64,000 bases of DNA. Origin: Erysipelotrichaceae bacterium. Its GTDB lineage: Bacteria; Bacillota_I; Bacilli_A; Erysipelotrichales; Coprobacillaceae. The position numbers and the translations under genes were made by a program. Shown piece after piece: positions 54,759 to 64,000 of the stretch. Each line of letters opens with the position of its first letter. The first letter of the stretch is position 1. The notes below the pieces were generated by a model that worked only from the letters and a program-made list of their open reading frames with translations, did no database searches and was not told where the DNA came from. The stretch is from the NCBI GenBank assembly GCA_021201315.1, contig JAJQFG010000005.1:26801-90800 (forward strand), in the 5' to 3' direction.

Positions 54759-54882
54759 GTTATTCCTCCATAAAATATAGTTCCATTATATCATCATGAT
54801 TTCAAATTGTCTTGTACTATAATTGAATAATTAAACTAGTTTTGATATCATTTACAATATATTTATGAGAAAGGAATTTTAT

Positions 54883-55671
54883 ATGAAACAAAAAGTATTT
54901 AAAATAATCAATGTTGATGATGATAATTATCTACCAAGTAAGTTATTCGATATAATGATCGTAGTATTAATCATATTAAGTATGATTAGTGTTATTTTAT
55001 CAACATTTGATAATATACCTTTATGGATTACAAATTTAATGTCTAAATTTGAAATTATATCAATTGTAATATTCACAATTGAATACTTACTAAGAATTTG
55101 GACAGCAGATTTGCTTTATCCTCATATTGGAAAAATAAAAAGTAGAATAAAATATATATTTTCATTTATGGCACTTATTGATTTAATAGCTATATTACCT
55201 TTTTACTTGCCTTTTGTAACAAATATTGATTTAAGATCTTTAAGATTATTAAGATTATTTAGAATGGCTCGTATTTTTAAAATCAATAGGTATACAACTG
55301 CTTTAAACAGTGTATCTAATGTTTTAATCAAAAAGAAAGATCAGCTTATTTCTTCATTATCAGTTGTCTTTATACTCATGCTTATAGCATCAATATTGAT
55401 GTATTATTGTGAACATGATGCTCAACCTGATGTTTTTGATAATGCTTTTAGTGGTTTCTGGTGGGCAATTGCCACTTTAACAACCGTTGGTTATGGTGAT
55501 ATTTATCCTGTAACAATTCTTGGAAAAATATTAAGTGCTATTATGGCTTTATTAGGAATAGGATTGGTTGCTGTTCCAACTGGAATCATTTCTGCAGGAT
55601 TTAGTGAAGAAATCAATGAAAAAGATGATAATATAGAATATTGTCCTTATTGTGGGCATAAATTAAAATGA
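54883..55671 (+). CDS. Voltage-gated-type potassium channel with C-terminal zinc ribbon
   Basis: 262 aa from ATG 54883 (AAAGGAATTTTAT upstream). Six helices: S1 at about 24-45, S4 with spaced arginines (SLRLLRLFRMARIFKINRY), and a pore loop with the TVGYGD filter (ATLTTVGYGDIYPVT). The last 12 residues, EYCPYCGHKLK, make a CxxC half-ribbon not usual for Kv channels; a metal or partner contact is possible. Tetrameric potassium channel in the cell membrane. Monocistronic with its own terminator. Confidence 0.9.
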   Translation: MKQKVFKIINVDDDNYLPSKLFDIMIVVLIILSMISVILSTFDNIPLWITNLMSKFEIISIVIFTIEYLLRIWTADLLYPHIGKIKSRIKYIFSFMALIDLIAILPFYLPFVTNIDLRSLRLLRLFRMARIFKINRYTTALNSVSNVLIKKKDQLISSLSVVFILMLIASILMYYCEHDAQPDVFDNAFSGFWWAIATLTTVGYGDIYPVTILGKILSAIMALLGIGLVAVPTGIISAGFSEEINEKDDNIEYCPYCGHKLK

Positions 55672-55692
55672 ACTTATGATAAGTTCATTTTT
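55667..55692. terminator. Bidirectional terminator
   Basis: ATGAACTTAT / ATAAGTTCAT followed by T-rich DNA between convergent genes. Confidence 0.7.
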
Positions 55693-56335
55693 ACATTTGA
55701 CTAAAATCGTCTATTCTTTCTTGCTCATCTTTTTGTAATTCTTCAAAAAAATATGCTAATGCTTCTTCATTACATTCTTCCATATATTGTAGATATTCTG
55801 CTCTTTTTGATACAGGTATTACTATTGGACATTGATTCTTTATCAATAATAAATAATTTATCAACAATCGTCCTGTCCTACCATTACCATCTGGAAAAGG
55901 ATGAATATTTTCGTATTGAAGATGCATTTTTGCAATATCTAACATTGTAATGTCGTTATTAATAAGGTTATTGTAATTATCTACAAAATCACTCATTTTC
56001 TCTTCTAACTCCATTGGATAAGGAAATTTCTTTTGTGAACCAATAATGCGTATTGGTCCTAATCGATAGCCACCAACATACATAATATTTTCATTAATAG
56101 TTTGATTAATTAATACGATTAATTCATGAGATAATAATTCTTTTTCTTTAACTTTTTCTAGTAGAATTTCTAATATTCTTTTATGATTAATAGTTTCATA
56201 AATTTCTCTTTGAGTTGCATGTTTAGGATAACAATGATTATATATTAAATCGTAAGTTTCTTGAATGGTTAGTGTATTACCTTCAATCGCATTACTATGA
56301 TAAGTGAATCTTGTAATGAAATCCTTATTATCCAT
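55691..56335 (-). CDS. Fic-domain protein (class II-type)
   Basis: 214 aa, AAGGAAGG upstream. The Fic motif HPFPDGNGRTGR is complete. An N-terminal HSNAIEGNTLTIQET is the inhibitory (S/T)xxxE(G/N) helix, so the enzyme is probably autoinhibited. Fic proteins usually AMPylate a protein target at Ser, Thr or Tyr. No partner toxin or antitoxin gene is adjacent; it lies downstream of ssrA. Confidence 0.9.
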   Translation of the reverse strand: MDNKDFITRFTYHSNAIEGNTLTIQETYDLIYNHCYPKHATQREIYETINHKRILEILLEKVKEKELLSHELIVLINQTINENIMYVGGYRLGPIRIIGSQKKFPYPMELEEKMSDFVDNYNNLINNDITMLDIAKMHLQYENIHPFPDGNGRTGRLLINYLLLIKNQCPIVIPVSKRAEYLQYMEECNEEALAYFFEELQKDEQERIDDFSQM

Positions 56336-56418
56336 TTACGTCATCCTTCCTTAAAGCAATTTTATTATATCATAAAAAATTAAAAAAAACACTTAGATTT
56401 GCTCTAAGTGTATAATGA

Positions 56419-56786
56419 TGGAGGCGGCGGGGATCGAACCCGCGTCCAAAAGCTGTCCCATATGAAGCTTCTACAGTTTATCTTATGGAATGAATTTTAA
56501 CTAAGCTACGATCCACAAGCAGTCTTTCACTTAGCGATTCTGTTAATTTTCGAGATATAAGTCCAGACTCCTAATATCCTTATCCTATAGGATATGTTAC
56601 CAGATTCCTTGATCATAGGCATATCAAGGGCTGATATTTCGCGTCTCAGCTTTAGAGACTATAGCCTATTGACTAGGCAGCGAAAGCGTAATTGTTTCTG
56701 TTTCCAGATATTTTTTGGTGCACTTAACGTATGCCGACGACTGCAACTCCATTCAAACTAACCCCTGTCGAAGCCAAAACGCCCCC
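56419..56786 (-). ncRNA. ssrA: tmRNA (transfer-messenger RNA)
   Basis: Minus strand. 5' acceptor GGGGGCG (56786-56780) pairs with 3' CGCCUCC (56426-56420), and a T-arm with GGGTTCGATCCCC precedes it. The conserved TTGGCTTCGACAGGGG follows the 5' end. The mRNA part ends AATTACGCTTTCGCTGCC-TAG (stop at 56675-56673), giving a tag of about GNRNNYAFAA; the resume codon GGA is inferred. The three bases after the discriminator read TCA, so CCA is added after transcription. It rescues stalled ribosomes with SmpB, whose gene ends 4 nt upstream. Confidence 0.95.
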
Positions 56787-56789
56787 AAG

Positions 56790-57236
56790 TTAGTAAGCAT
56801 TTTTCAACGCTTTTTCGATATCTCTTTTTGCATCTTTTGCTTTAAGATCTTCACGTTTGTCATGCAATTTCTTTCCTCTTGCTAAAGCAATCTCTACTTT
56901 AAGCTTAGAAGAATTAAAATACAATTTTGTAGGTACAACTGTTAACCCATCTTCTTTAATTTGTTTTTGTAATTTTCTTATTTCTTTTTTATGTAATAAG
57001 AGTTTTCTTGTTCTTAAAGGTTGATGGTTAAATCGATTACCTTGTTCATAAGGAGCAATATGCATATTTTCGATAAAAGCTTCATTATTCTTAATTCTAA
57101 TAAAAGAATCTTTAAGATTAACACTGCCTCTACGAACTGATTTAATCTCTGTTCCTTTTAATTCAATACCTGCTTCATAAGTATCTAAAATAAAATAATC
57201 ATGGTAGGCTTTTTTATTTTGAGAAACAACTTTCAT
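56790..57236 (-). CDS. smpB: SmpB, tmRNA-binding protein
   Basis: 148 aa from ATG 57236 (AAGGAAGTG upstream); an ATG three codons earlier overlaps the rnr stop. Signature blocks: [44 protein letters not shown], then [15 protein letters not shown] and a basic C-terminal tail ([26 protein letters not shown]) that enters the ribosome decoding centre. Order secG-rnr-smpB-ssrA is the usual Firmicute arrangement. Confidence 0.97.
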   Translation of the reverse strand: MKVVSQNKKAYHDYFILDTYEAGIELKGTEIKSVRRGSVNLKDSFIRIKNNEAFIENMHIAPYEQGNRFNHQPLRTRKLLLHKKEIRKLQKQIKEDGLTVVPTKLYFNSSKLKVEIALARGKKLHDKREDLKAKDAKRDIEKALKNAY

Positions 57237-57241
57237 GCATA

Positions 57242-59452
57242 TCACTTCCTTGTCTTTCTTTTTGTATTTCGTTTAGACTTGTATATTTTACTATTTTTAG
57301 ATCGTTTTGTCTTTACTTTTTTATCATTTACATGAATAATTTTATTTCTTTTGGGTTTGGCATTTTTACCAACAATTGCGAAATCGATATTTTTATCTTT
57401 TTTACTTGCAGAAATAACTCGAACTTTGACTTTATCAGATAATTTATAAATCTTACCAGTATGTTCACCAATAAGCATCATATTCTTTTCATCATAGTTA
57501 TAAAAATCATCAGTTAATTCTGTAATATGAACCAATCCATCAATCGTATTTGGTAATTCTACAAAGAATCCAAATGATGTAATCGATGAAATAATACCTT
57601 CATATATTTCACCTATATGGTTTTCCATATATTCAGCCATCTTCATATCATCAACTTCACGTTCTATATCAATAGCAAGACGTTCTCTAGATGATGATTG
57701 TTCAGCTAAATAAGGAATAACCTCTTCAAAGTGTTCTATTTGACTTAAATCTTGTTTAAATAAGAAAGTACGAATTAATCTATGTACCAATAAATCAGGA
57801 TAACGTCTAATAGGTGAAGTAAAATGTGTATAGAAATCATCAGCCAAACCAAAATGTCCTAAACATTCTCTATCATAACGTGCTTTTTGCATGCATCTTA
57901 ATAATAATGTTGATATAACACTATGTTCTTCAGTTCCCTTCGATGCTTCAATAATAGCACTTAATTCATTAGGATAAATATGATCTAATGAACCTTTAAT
58001 TGTATACCCTAATGGTTTAACCATTGATACAAATTGTTGAAGTTTCTTAGAATCTGGTTGTTCATGGACTCGATAAATAAATGGTAAATCCATCCACTTG
58101 AATTGTTGAGCTACTGTTTCATTAGCCAGCAACATAAACTCTTCAATCATCTTTTCTGATTCTCCACGTTGCCTTAATACCACATTAACAGCTTTACCTT
58201 GATTATCAACAACAACCTGTCCTTCATTAACATCAAAATCAATCGCACCCTTATTATCTCTTTTACGTCTTAATATATGCGCTAATTCTAACATTAAGAA
58301 GAATAAATCAACTACATCATGATATTGACCTTGTAATATAGGGTCACCATCTAATATCTTATTCACATTGTTGTAGGTCATACGATGATTTGATCTAATA
58401 ACTGTTGGTTGTATGTCATGAGATACCACATTACCTTTTTCATCTATCTCCATGATACAACTAATTGTATATCTATCAACACCTTCATTCAATGAACAAA
58501 TACCATTAGATAACTTATATGGTAACATTGGTATAACTCTATCTACCAAATAAATAGAAGTTCCTCGTTTAACTGCTTCTTTATCTAAAGGAGATCCTTC
58601 TTCAACATAATAAGATACATCAGCAATATGAACTCCTAATTGATAATGTCCATTATCTAATTTAGATAAAGAAATCGCATCATCAAAATCTTTTGCATCA
58701 TCACCATCAATAGTAACAATCGTTTCATCTCTTAAATCAACTCTATTTTTTATATCACTTTTATCAATTTCATCACCAATAGTTTCAATTTGATCATAAA
58801 CATCTTTTGGAAAATCAATCTCTACATCATGTTCATAAACAACTGATAATATATCCATACCAGGATCATTCTTATGACCAATAATCTTAACAATATCACC
58901 TTTTAAATAAGGCTTATAAGCTTTAATCTCTACGACAACCTTATGACCAACAGTAGCCCCATGCATATGAGCCTGATCAACATAAATCCATTTATTCATC
59001 TTATCATCATCTACTTTGATGATATATTCATGTCTACCTTTAGACACTTCACCAACAAATCTTGTTTTACTACGCTCTAATACTTTAACAATCTGACCTT
59101 CTTCTTTACCATTAGGTAACATATGTCTTTTAACCAATACTTTATCTTTATCAAAAGCATCTTTTAAATTATGTTCATTAATATGTATTTCATTATCTTC
59201 ATCTATTCTTACAAAACCAAACCCTTTTTTATTCATAGATAAGATGCCAACACAATAATCTAATTGATCAGGTAAAAAATATTGATTCTTTTCATTTCTG
59301 ATAATCAATCCTTCATCTTCCATAGAATTAATTAACTTAATAAAAGCTATATAATCCTGAGTATCTATTTGTTTCAAAGTACTCGCTAACTCATCTATTC
59401 TTCTTAAATGATAATTTTCATCTTTTAATAATTCTAATATATCCTCTTTCAT
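57242..59452 (-). CDS. rnr: Ribonuclease R
   Basis: 736 aa, AGGAGGTG upstream. N-terminal HTH and cold-shock domains ([25 protein letters not shown]). The RNB catalytic core is [17 protein letters not shown]...[11 protein letters not shown], with clustered aspartates. The C-terminal S1 domain is [33 protein letters not shown], then a Lys/Arg-rich tail. A 3'-5' exonuclease that degrades structured RNA and assists tmRNA-mediated mRNA decay. Same operon as secG, smpB and ssrA. Confidence 0.96.
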   Translation of the reverse strand: MKEDILELLKDENYHLRRIDELASTLKQIDTQDYIAFIKLINSMEDEGLIIRNEKNQYFLPDQLDYCVGILSMNKKGFGFVRIDEDNEIHINEHNLKDAFDKDKVLVKRHMLPNGKEEGQIVKVLERSKTRFVGEVSKGRHEYIIKVDDDKMNKWIYVDQAHMHGATVGHKVVVEIKAYKPYLKGDIVKIIGHKNDPGMDILSVVYEHDVEIDFPKDVYDQIETIGDEIDKSDIKNRVDLRDETIVTIDGDDAKDFDDAISLSKLDNGHYQLGVHIADVSYYVEEGSPLDKEAVKRGTSIYLVDRVIPMLPYKLSNGICSLNEGVDRYTISCIMEIDEKGNVVSHDIQPTVIRSNHRMTYNNVNKILDGDPILQGQYHDVVDLFFLMLELAHILRRKRDNKGAIDFDVNEGQVVVDNQGKAVNVVLRQRGESEKMIEEFMLLANETVAQQFKWMDLPFIYRVHEQPDSKKLQQFVSMVKPLGYTIKGSLDHIYPNELSAIIEASKGTEEHSVISTLLLRCMQKARYDRECLGHFGLADDFYTHFTSPIRRYPDLLVHRLIRTFLFKQDLSQIEHFEEVIPYLAEQSSSRERLAIDIEREVDDMKMAEYMENHIGEIYEGIISSITSFGFFVELPNTIDGLVHITELTDDFYNYDEKNMMLIGEHTGKIYKLSDKVKVRVISASKKDKNIDFAIVGKNAKPKRNKIIHVNDKKVKTKRSKNSKIYKSKRNTKRKTRK

Positions 59453-59473
59453 TTATTCACCTCCTCTTACATA

Positions 59474-59500
59474 AAAAAATAGGACACCTCAGTGTCCTAT
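59474..59500 (-). terminator. Hairpin between secG and rnr
   Basis: TAGGACAC / GTGTCCTA with a T run on the minus strand after secG. It may attenuate reading into rnr. Confidence 0.65.
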
Positions 59501-59502
59501 CA

Positions 59503-59730
59503 TTAACCCATTCTAAGCAATATTGCAATAACGAAAAATGCTATTGCAAGACCAACCGTGATTCTAGAAAGTACCAAATCAGCTCCTCTTTCTTTTTGAT
59601 GAGCAAAAAGACCAGAACTTTGCCCTGTTAAGGCATTAACGATACCATCAGTTTTACCACTCTGTAATAGGCATACAATAATAAGAGCCACTGAAACAAT
59701 TATTAACAAAACATTTAAAACAGTTTCCAT
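59503..59730 (-). CDS. secG: SecG protein-translocase subunit
   Basis: 75 aa, GAGGAGGT before the ATG. Two helices with the family segment IVCLLQSGKTDGIVNALTGQSSGLFAHQKERGADLVLSRITVGLAIAFFV. It is an accessory subunit of the SecYEG channel. Usual SecG length; first gene of the secG-rnr-smpB run. Confidence 0.93.
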   Translation of the reverse strand: METVLNVLLIIVSVALIIVCLLQSGKTDGIVNALTGQSSGLFAHQKERGADLVLSRITVGLAIAFFVIAILLRMG

Positions 59731-59797
59731 TTGTGTACCTCCTCTCTATCAGCATTGCTATAATAACATAAGTTCATTTAAATTACAACCCTAAATT

Positions 59798-61585
59798 TTA
59801 TTCCTTAATTTCTGTGACTTCATCTGTATTATTTTGATCATCAGTCTCTGTTACTTCATTTATATCTTCTTCAATATCTTCCACTGCTGCTTCATCAACT
59901 GCTACAACACTATAAATATCATCCTTAGATATCAATGTCACAATTGTTGTATATTCTATAGTATTGAGTATTGGATTTTCTTCGTCGAACGTAATCTTAA
60001 TCGTAACATCATAATATGTATAATCTTCAAGTCCTGACAATGCTTTATTAGAGAGTGTATTACTAATTAAATCATATCGCACAACTTCACATAAAGTGTC
60101 CCCAGATTCAATCATACTATTCACATTTTCATAATAATCATTAATTGCATAGGATGTAAAATCATCTAATTTGTCTTGATAAAAATAATCAATACCACCA
60201 ATTTCATCTTCTTCTTTATTAGATAAAGTAAAATAATCAGATACAAAATAAGCAGCTACTAATTGTCTTTCAGATTCATTATCTCCTCGTTGTACAGTAC
60301 TTTCTAATTGATTATAAATATCACTCATTAATTCTGTTTCATCATCTTCTTGTACATATAATACTTCAATGGTTTCTCTTTTAGCCTCTTCTTCTTGTTG
60401 ATTATCTATAGCCGTTAAAACCAATGCCCCTACAAGAATAACTATAATTCCTACAACATAACGCATCCTAAACCTTTTTGCAAATTCTCGATAAGGCTTA
60501 GTATCTTTAATATGAGGTAAATCATCACTCTTAATAAATATATTCATAATTGTTAAAACTGGCATATATTTACGATCAATCATATCAGTGATTTCAACAA
60601 ATACCTCAAACAACAACATTAATATTAAGAACAATATTGTTGCTGCCATAGTATCATATGTATACATATAAGAACATAAAGAAAATAGAATTGTCGCACC
60701 ATAAAGAATAAGCACACTCTTTGTTTGTCCTAATTCTAATGAAAACATCAACTTATGATGCAAATGACTTCTATCTGCTTCACTAAAACTCTTATGATGT
60801 ACCCTTCTTCTAATAATTGCAATTAAAGTATCCATAATAGGAATCATCAATACAACAATCGGTGCTCCTAAAGTAAAAAACACTGAACTCTTATACCCAA
60901 AACCTAATAATGATATCACTGAAATCATAAACCCAATAAATAAAGCACCACAATCTCCTAAAAATATTGATGCAGGATGAAAATTATAAACTAAAAATCC
61001 ACCAATAGCTCCAGCCAATAATAAAGATAACGATGATATATCAGTTCTACTATATGTCAAAGAAATCAACGATATCGTCACCAAAACAATAATAGAAATA
61101 CCAGCACATAAACCATCCAAACCATCTATTAAATTAATCGCATTTGTAATTCCAACAATCCAACCAATTGTAATAATAATAGCTATTGCCTGGGAAATAA
61201 TATCTGGTAAAAAAGGCAACGAAAACCCCTTTAAAACAATACCACCATAAAAAACAACAACCAACGCTGCTATTATCTGACCCAACATCTTTAATCTTGG
61301 TGAAATATCATGTATATCATCATAAAAACCAGTTAAAAAGATGATAAATCCACCTATTAATATCGCATTAATTTGAGTATCTGTACTCAAGAAAATCATT
61401 GTTCCAATAAGAAAACTTGCATAAACTGCATAACCGCCAGTACGAGGAATTTCTCCCTTATGAACAGTCCTATTATTGGTATGAGCAATAATGCCTAATT
61501 GTTTTGTGACTTTACTTACAAGTGGTACAAGTACAAAACTTATCACAAAAGTGACAACAAATGATAAACATATTTGTAGACTCAT
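59798..61585 (-). CDS. WecA/TagO-like undecaprenyl-phosphate sugar-1-phosphate transferase with extra C-terminal extracellular domain
   Basis: 595 aa from ATG 61585 (AAAGGAGCATTG upstream). Residues 1-340 are the MraY/WecA membrane enzyme: NRTVHKGEIPRTGGYAVYASFL, FYDDIHDISPRLKMLGQIIAA, AINLIDGLDGLCAGIS, FLGDCGALFIGF, and the HHK motif in RRRVHHKSF...SHLHHKL. It should start teichoic-acid or wall-polysaccharide synthesis. An added region follows: a helix at about 380-400 and a soluble acidic domain to 595 (YNQLESTVQRGDNESERQLVAAYFVSDYFTLS). Normal WecA/TagO proteins end near residue 350. Confidence 0.85.
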   Translation of the reverse strand: MSLQICLSFVVTFVISFVLVPLVSKVTKQLGIIAHTNNRTVHKGEIPRTGGYAVYASFLIGTMIFLSTDTQINAILIGGFIIFLTGFYDDIHDISPRLKMLGQIIAALVVVFYGGIVLKGFSLPFLPDIISQAIAIIITIGWIVGITNAINLIDGLDGLCAGISIIVLVTISLISLTYSRTDISSLSLLLAGAIGGFLVYNFHPASIFLGDCGALFIGFMISVISLLGFGYKSSVFFTLGAPIVVLMIPIMDTLIAIIRRRVHHKSFSEADRSHLHHKLMFSLELGQTKSVLILYGATILFSLCSYMYTYDTMAATILFLILMLLFEVFVEITDMIDRKYMPVLTIMNIFIKSDDLPHIKDTKPYREFAKRFRMRYVVGIIVILVGALVLTAIDNQQEEEAKRETIEVLYVQEDDETELMSDIYNQLESTVQRGDNESERQLVAAYFVSDYFTLSNKEEDEIGGIDYFYQDKLDDFTSYAINDYYENVNSMIESGDTLCEVVRYDLISNTLSNKALSGLEDYTYYDVTIKITFDEENPILNTIEYTTIVTLISKDDIYSVVAVDEAAVEDIEEDINEVTETDDQNNTDEVTEIKE

Positions 61586-61706
61586 ATCAATGCTCCTTTC
61601 TTTCAAGTGTTATAGTACAAAAAATAGGAAAATCATACAAATAAATGATTTACTGTTTTAAATATTATAGCATAAATGATATAATGGAACCAAGGAGGAA
61701 AATAGA

Positions 61707-62861
61707 ATGCATAAATTAGGTATTTCAGTTTATCCTGATAAATCAGATATTAATGAAGTGTATGCTTATATGGAAAAGGCTGCATCTCTAGGATTTACCA
61801 GAATATTCACATGTTTTTTATCTGTACCAGATGATGAAAGAGAAACATATTTAAAAACAACTTTTAAAGATTTTATGAAGAAGGCTCATGAGCTTGGATT
61901 TGAAGTGGCTGCTGATACAAATCCAGAGGTGTTTAAATTGATAGGTGCTTCACCTGACAATCTAAAACCATTCGCTGATTTGGGACTTGATATTATTCGT
62001 TTGGATGGTAATTTTGGAACTCAAGGTGATATTGCTGTTACACGTAATCCTTATAATATTAAAATTGAATTTAATGCAAGTATGGATGCTGGTGTCGAGT
62101 TATTGATTAATAATGGTGGTAATAAAGATCAAATTATTATGTGTCATAACTTCTTCCCTGAAAGATATACTGGTTTAGATTTCGATTTGTTCCAGGAGTT
62201 TAATGCATATTGGAAAGAATTAAACTTACATACTGCTGCATTTGTTTCTAGTAATAATGAACATACAATTGGTCCTTGGCAAGTTTTCTGTGGTTTACCT
62301 ACTGTCGAAATTATGCGTGGTTTACCTATTGATTTACAAGCCCGTTATTTATTAGCGACTGGTGATGTTGATGATATTTTAGTTGGTAATTATCCTGCTA
62401 CAGATGAAGAATTAAAAGCTTTATCTAAGGTGAATTTACAAGCAATTGAATTTAGAGTGGATGAAGCTGAAGGTATTACTGATAATGAAAAAGCTATCAT
62501 GTATGAATTTGCACCACATTGGGATAGATATGATCATTCATCATTTGTGTTAAGATCATCTTTTGCACGTGTTTGGTTTAAAGAACAGAAAAGCGTGCAA
62601 GATCCTACAGTATCTTCTAATGTGACTTATCAAGTGACATCTCAATCCATTCCATATCGTGATCCAGGTAAACCCGTGTTTACAAAAGGCGATGTATTGG
62701 TTGTTAATGATAACTTGGCTCATTATCGTGGTGAACTAGAAATTGTCTTAACAGAAATCCCAAATGATGGTGAACGTAATTTGGTTGCTACAGTAAAGCC
62801 TGAAGAAATCATGTTATTGGATTTCATTAAACCAGGTCATCATTTTAAAATCTTAAAGTAA
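61707..62861 (+). CDS. mupG: MupG-type 6-phospho-N-acetylmuramidase (DUF871)
   Basis: 384 aa, AAGGAGG before the ATG. The N-terminal TIM barrel begins LGISVYPDKSDINEVYAYMEKAASLGFTRIFTCFLSV and includes EVAADTNPEVFKLIGAS and IIMCHNFFPERYTGLD. The C-terminal domain starts near 260 and carries YRDPGKPVFTKGDVLVVNDNLAHYRGELEIVL. MupG hydrolyses MurNAc-6-phosphate-GlcNAc during wall recycling in the cytosol. No murQ or PTS partner is adjacent. Single gene with a terminator. Confidence 0.85.
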   Translation: MHKLGISVYPDKSDINEVYAYMEKAASLGFTRIFTCFLSVPDDERETYLKTTFKDFMKKAHELGFEVAADTNPEVFKLIGASPDNLKPFADLGLDIIRLDGNFGTQGDIAVTRNPYNIKIEFNASMDAGVELLINNGGNKDQIIMCHNFFPERYTGLDFDLFQEFNAYWKELNLHTAAFVSSNNEHTIGPWQVFCGLPTVEIMRGLPIDLQARYLLATGDVDDILVGNYPATDEELKALSKVNLQAIEFRVDEAEGITDNEKAIMYEFAPHWDRYDHSSFVLRSSFARVWFKEQKSVQDPTVSSNVTYQVTSQSIPYRDPGKPVFTKGDVLVVNDNLAHYRGELEIVLTEIPNDGERNLVATVKPEEIMLLDFIKPGHHFKILK

Positions 62862-62863
62862 TA

Positions 62864-62888
62864 AAGAGCATTACAAGATGCTCTTTTT
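62864..62888 (+). terminator. Intrinsic terminator of mupG
   Basis: AAGAGCAT / ATGCTCTT with a T run. Confidence 0.75.
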
Positions 62889-62907
62889 TATAAAATTAAT
62901 TTACTCA

Positions 62908-63937
62908 TTAATTATTATCAAGTTTTGTAAATTCATTAATATTTAACTCACGTTTTAATTCTTCTTCAGTTGGTAAATATGGCATGTATTTTGAGGCAAA
63001 TATTTGAGAATTGTCTTCAGGTAAAGTATATTTAACTAAAGTATCACTTTTTTCTGCACACAACAAAATTCCAATAGGTGGATTATCTCCTTCATTCATT
63101 AATTCTCTTGTATAATAATTAACATACATTTGCATTTGTCCAATATCTTGATGTGTTAAATCGTCCATTTTCAAATCAATTAATACAAAGCATTTTAAAA
63201 TATAATTATAAAAAAACAAGATCTATATAAAAGTGTCTACCATCAACTACAAAATGTTTTTGTCTAGCTACAAAAGAAAATCCTCTGCCTAATTCAAGCA
63301 AAAATTTTTGTAAATGATTAATTAAAGCTTGCTCCAAATCTGATTCATAATAATGTTCATTAGCTGGTAAATCCAGAAATTCTAGCACATATGGATCTTT
63401 AATAATCTTATTATAAGCTGGTTTGGGAACTGTCTTTTCTATTTCGTTAGCAACACTTTCTTTATCCTTGCTAGCTAAAATTCTATGATAATACATAGTA
63501 TTTATTTGACGTTGAAGTTGTCGTACACTCCAACCAGATTTAACAGCCTCATTTGTATAAAAAGATCTAGCATTAGAATCTTCTACTCTCATAAGCAAGC
63601 GGTAATGAGACCAACTTAATTCAGGACACAGTGTGTCTTGTTTTGGATAAGTCAAGAAAAATCGTCTCATATTACGTAGATTTGATATGTCAAATCCTCT
63701 ACCAAATTCTTTCGTTAATTTACCAGATATTTCTTCCAGAAGTTGCTTTCCATAGGCAGCTCGCCCATTTTCACCACATATTTCATATATTTCTTCTCCT
63801 ATTTTCCAATATGCTAACACCATAGCTGAATTAACCGATGTATATATCTGGTTTTGAGCATCAATTACATAATTTCTTATTATATTATAAGCTTCATTCG
63901 AATCCGCTTTATTTTTTATTAATTCATTATTCTTCAC
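62908..63937 (-). pseudogene. DUF1016 / YhcG-like PDDEXK nuclease, frameshifted
   Basis: GTG 63937 follows GGAGGATAAATTCAA. The first frame (243 aa) has the DUF1016 N-terminus (AYNIIRNYVIDAQNQIYTSVNSAMVLAYWKIGEEIYE) and enters the nuclease domain (RHFYIDLVF), then hits TAA at 63206. A one-base change in the T7 run near 63214-63220 would join FFYNYILKCFVLIDLKMDDLTHQDIGQMQMYVNYYTRE..., the rest of the PDDEXK fold, ending at 62908. The DLKxDxLTHQDIGQMQMYVNYY block is diagnostic. Family members are often linked to restriction systems. Confidence 0.8.
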
Positions 63938-64000
63938 TTGAATTTATCCTCCTGTTATGAAGTGACCTTTGTCAAGAAAAAATTTCACAATTCATAATAT

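Overview
The window is low-GC Firmicute DNA. Protein similarity, gene order and very AT-rich codon use point to a gut Erysipelotrichia-type bacterium (Catenibacterium, Coprobacillus or Thomasclavelia-like). This is inferred from families recognised by eye; no database was searched. Intergenic DNA is rich in strong Shine-Dalgarno sites, TATAAT boxes and compact intrinsic terminators.

Bases 1 to about 22,400 look like accessory, mobile-element DNA. It opens inside a VirD4/TraG-type coupling ATPase. Next come an ArdC-like antirestriction metalloprotein and a shortened relative of it, then a large alanine-rich coiled-coil surface protein with a CAP domain. Small regulators, a YolD-like protein and several hypotheticals follow, one broken by an amber codon. 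Two tyrosine recombinases flank an XRE regulator. A pair of large palindromes precedes the second recombinase, which lacks two catalytic residues. Immediately downstream is a SipW signal peptidase with three exported substrates: a TasA-like protein, a mini-protein with a TasA-like N-terminus and a TGD sorting tail, and a TasA-like/beta-helix protein. An ERF recombination gene, frameshifted near its 3' end, comes next. It is followed by about 2.4 kb of non-coding, repeat-bearing AT-rich DNA. A 16-codon fossil of a PTS EIIB gene near 22.4 kb may mark the old chromosome-element boundary.

From 22.7 to 41 kb there is chromosomal housekeeping and accessory metabolism. This includes GNAT, DUF4186 and an RsmH-like methyltransferase. 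It also includes a HicAB toxin-antitoxin pair with a frameshifted antitoxin, and a TetR-regulated alpha/beta hydrolase with two AGTAC operators. Further genes are a GH1 6-phospho-beta-glucosidase with a cre-like site, a Y-family polymerase/YolD operon, a BaiCD-like Fe-S flavoenzyme, a Fur/PerR-rubrerythrin operon, a small zincin operon, an aldehyde dehydrogenase and a MalY-like lyase.

From 42 to 48.3 kb lies a mannose-family PTS operon. It holds a LevR-type activator, EIIA, EIIB, EIIC, EIID and a SIS-domain deglycase, and resembles systems for fructoselysine or glucoselysine uptake. The activator lacks the sigma-54 contact motif. From 48.5 to 55.7 kb are membrane transporters, GntR, HAD, NmrA-like, LysR, DUF1349 and a voltage-gated-type potassium channel. 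From 55.7 to 62.9 kb are Fic, ssrA, smpB, rnr, secG, an unusual WecA/TagO-like fusion and MupG. The window ends in a frameshifted DUF1016 (YhcG) nuclease gene.
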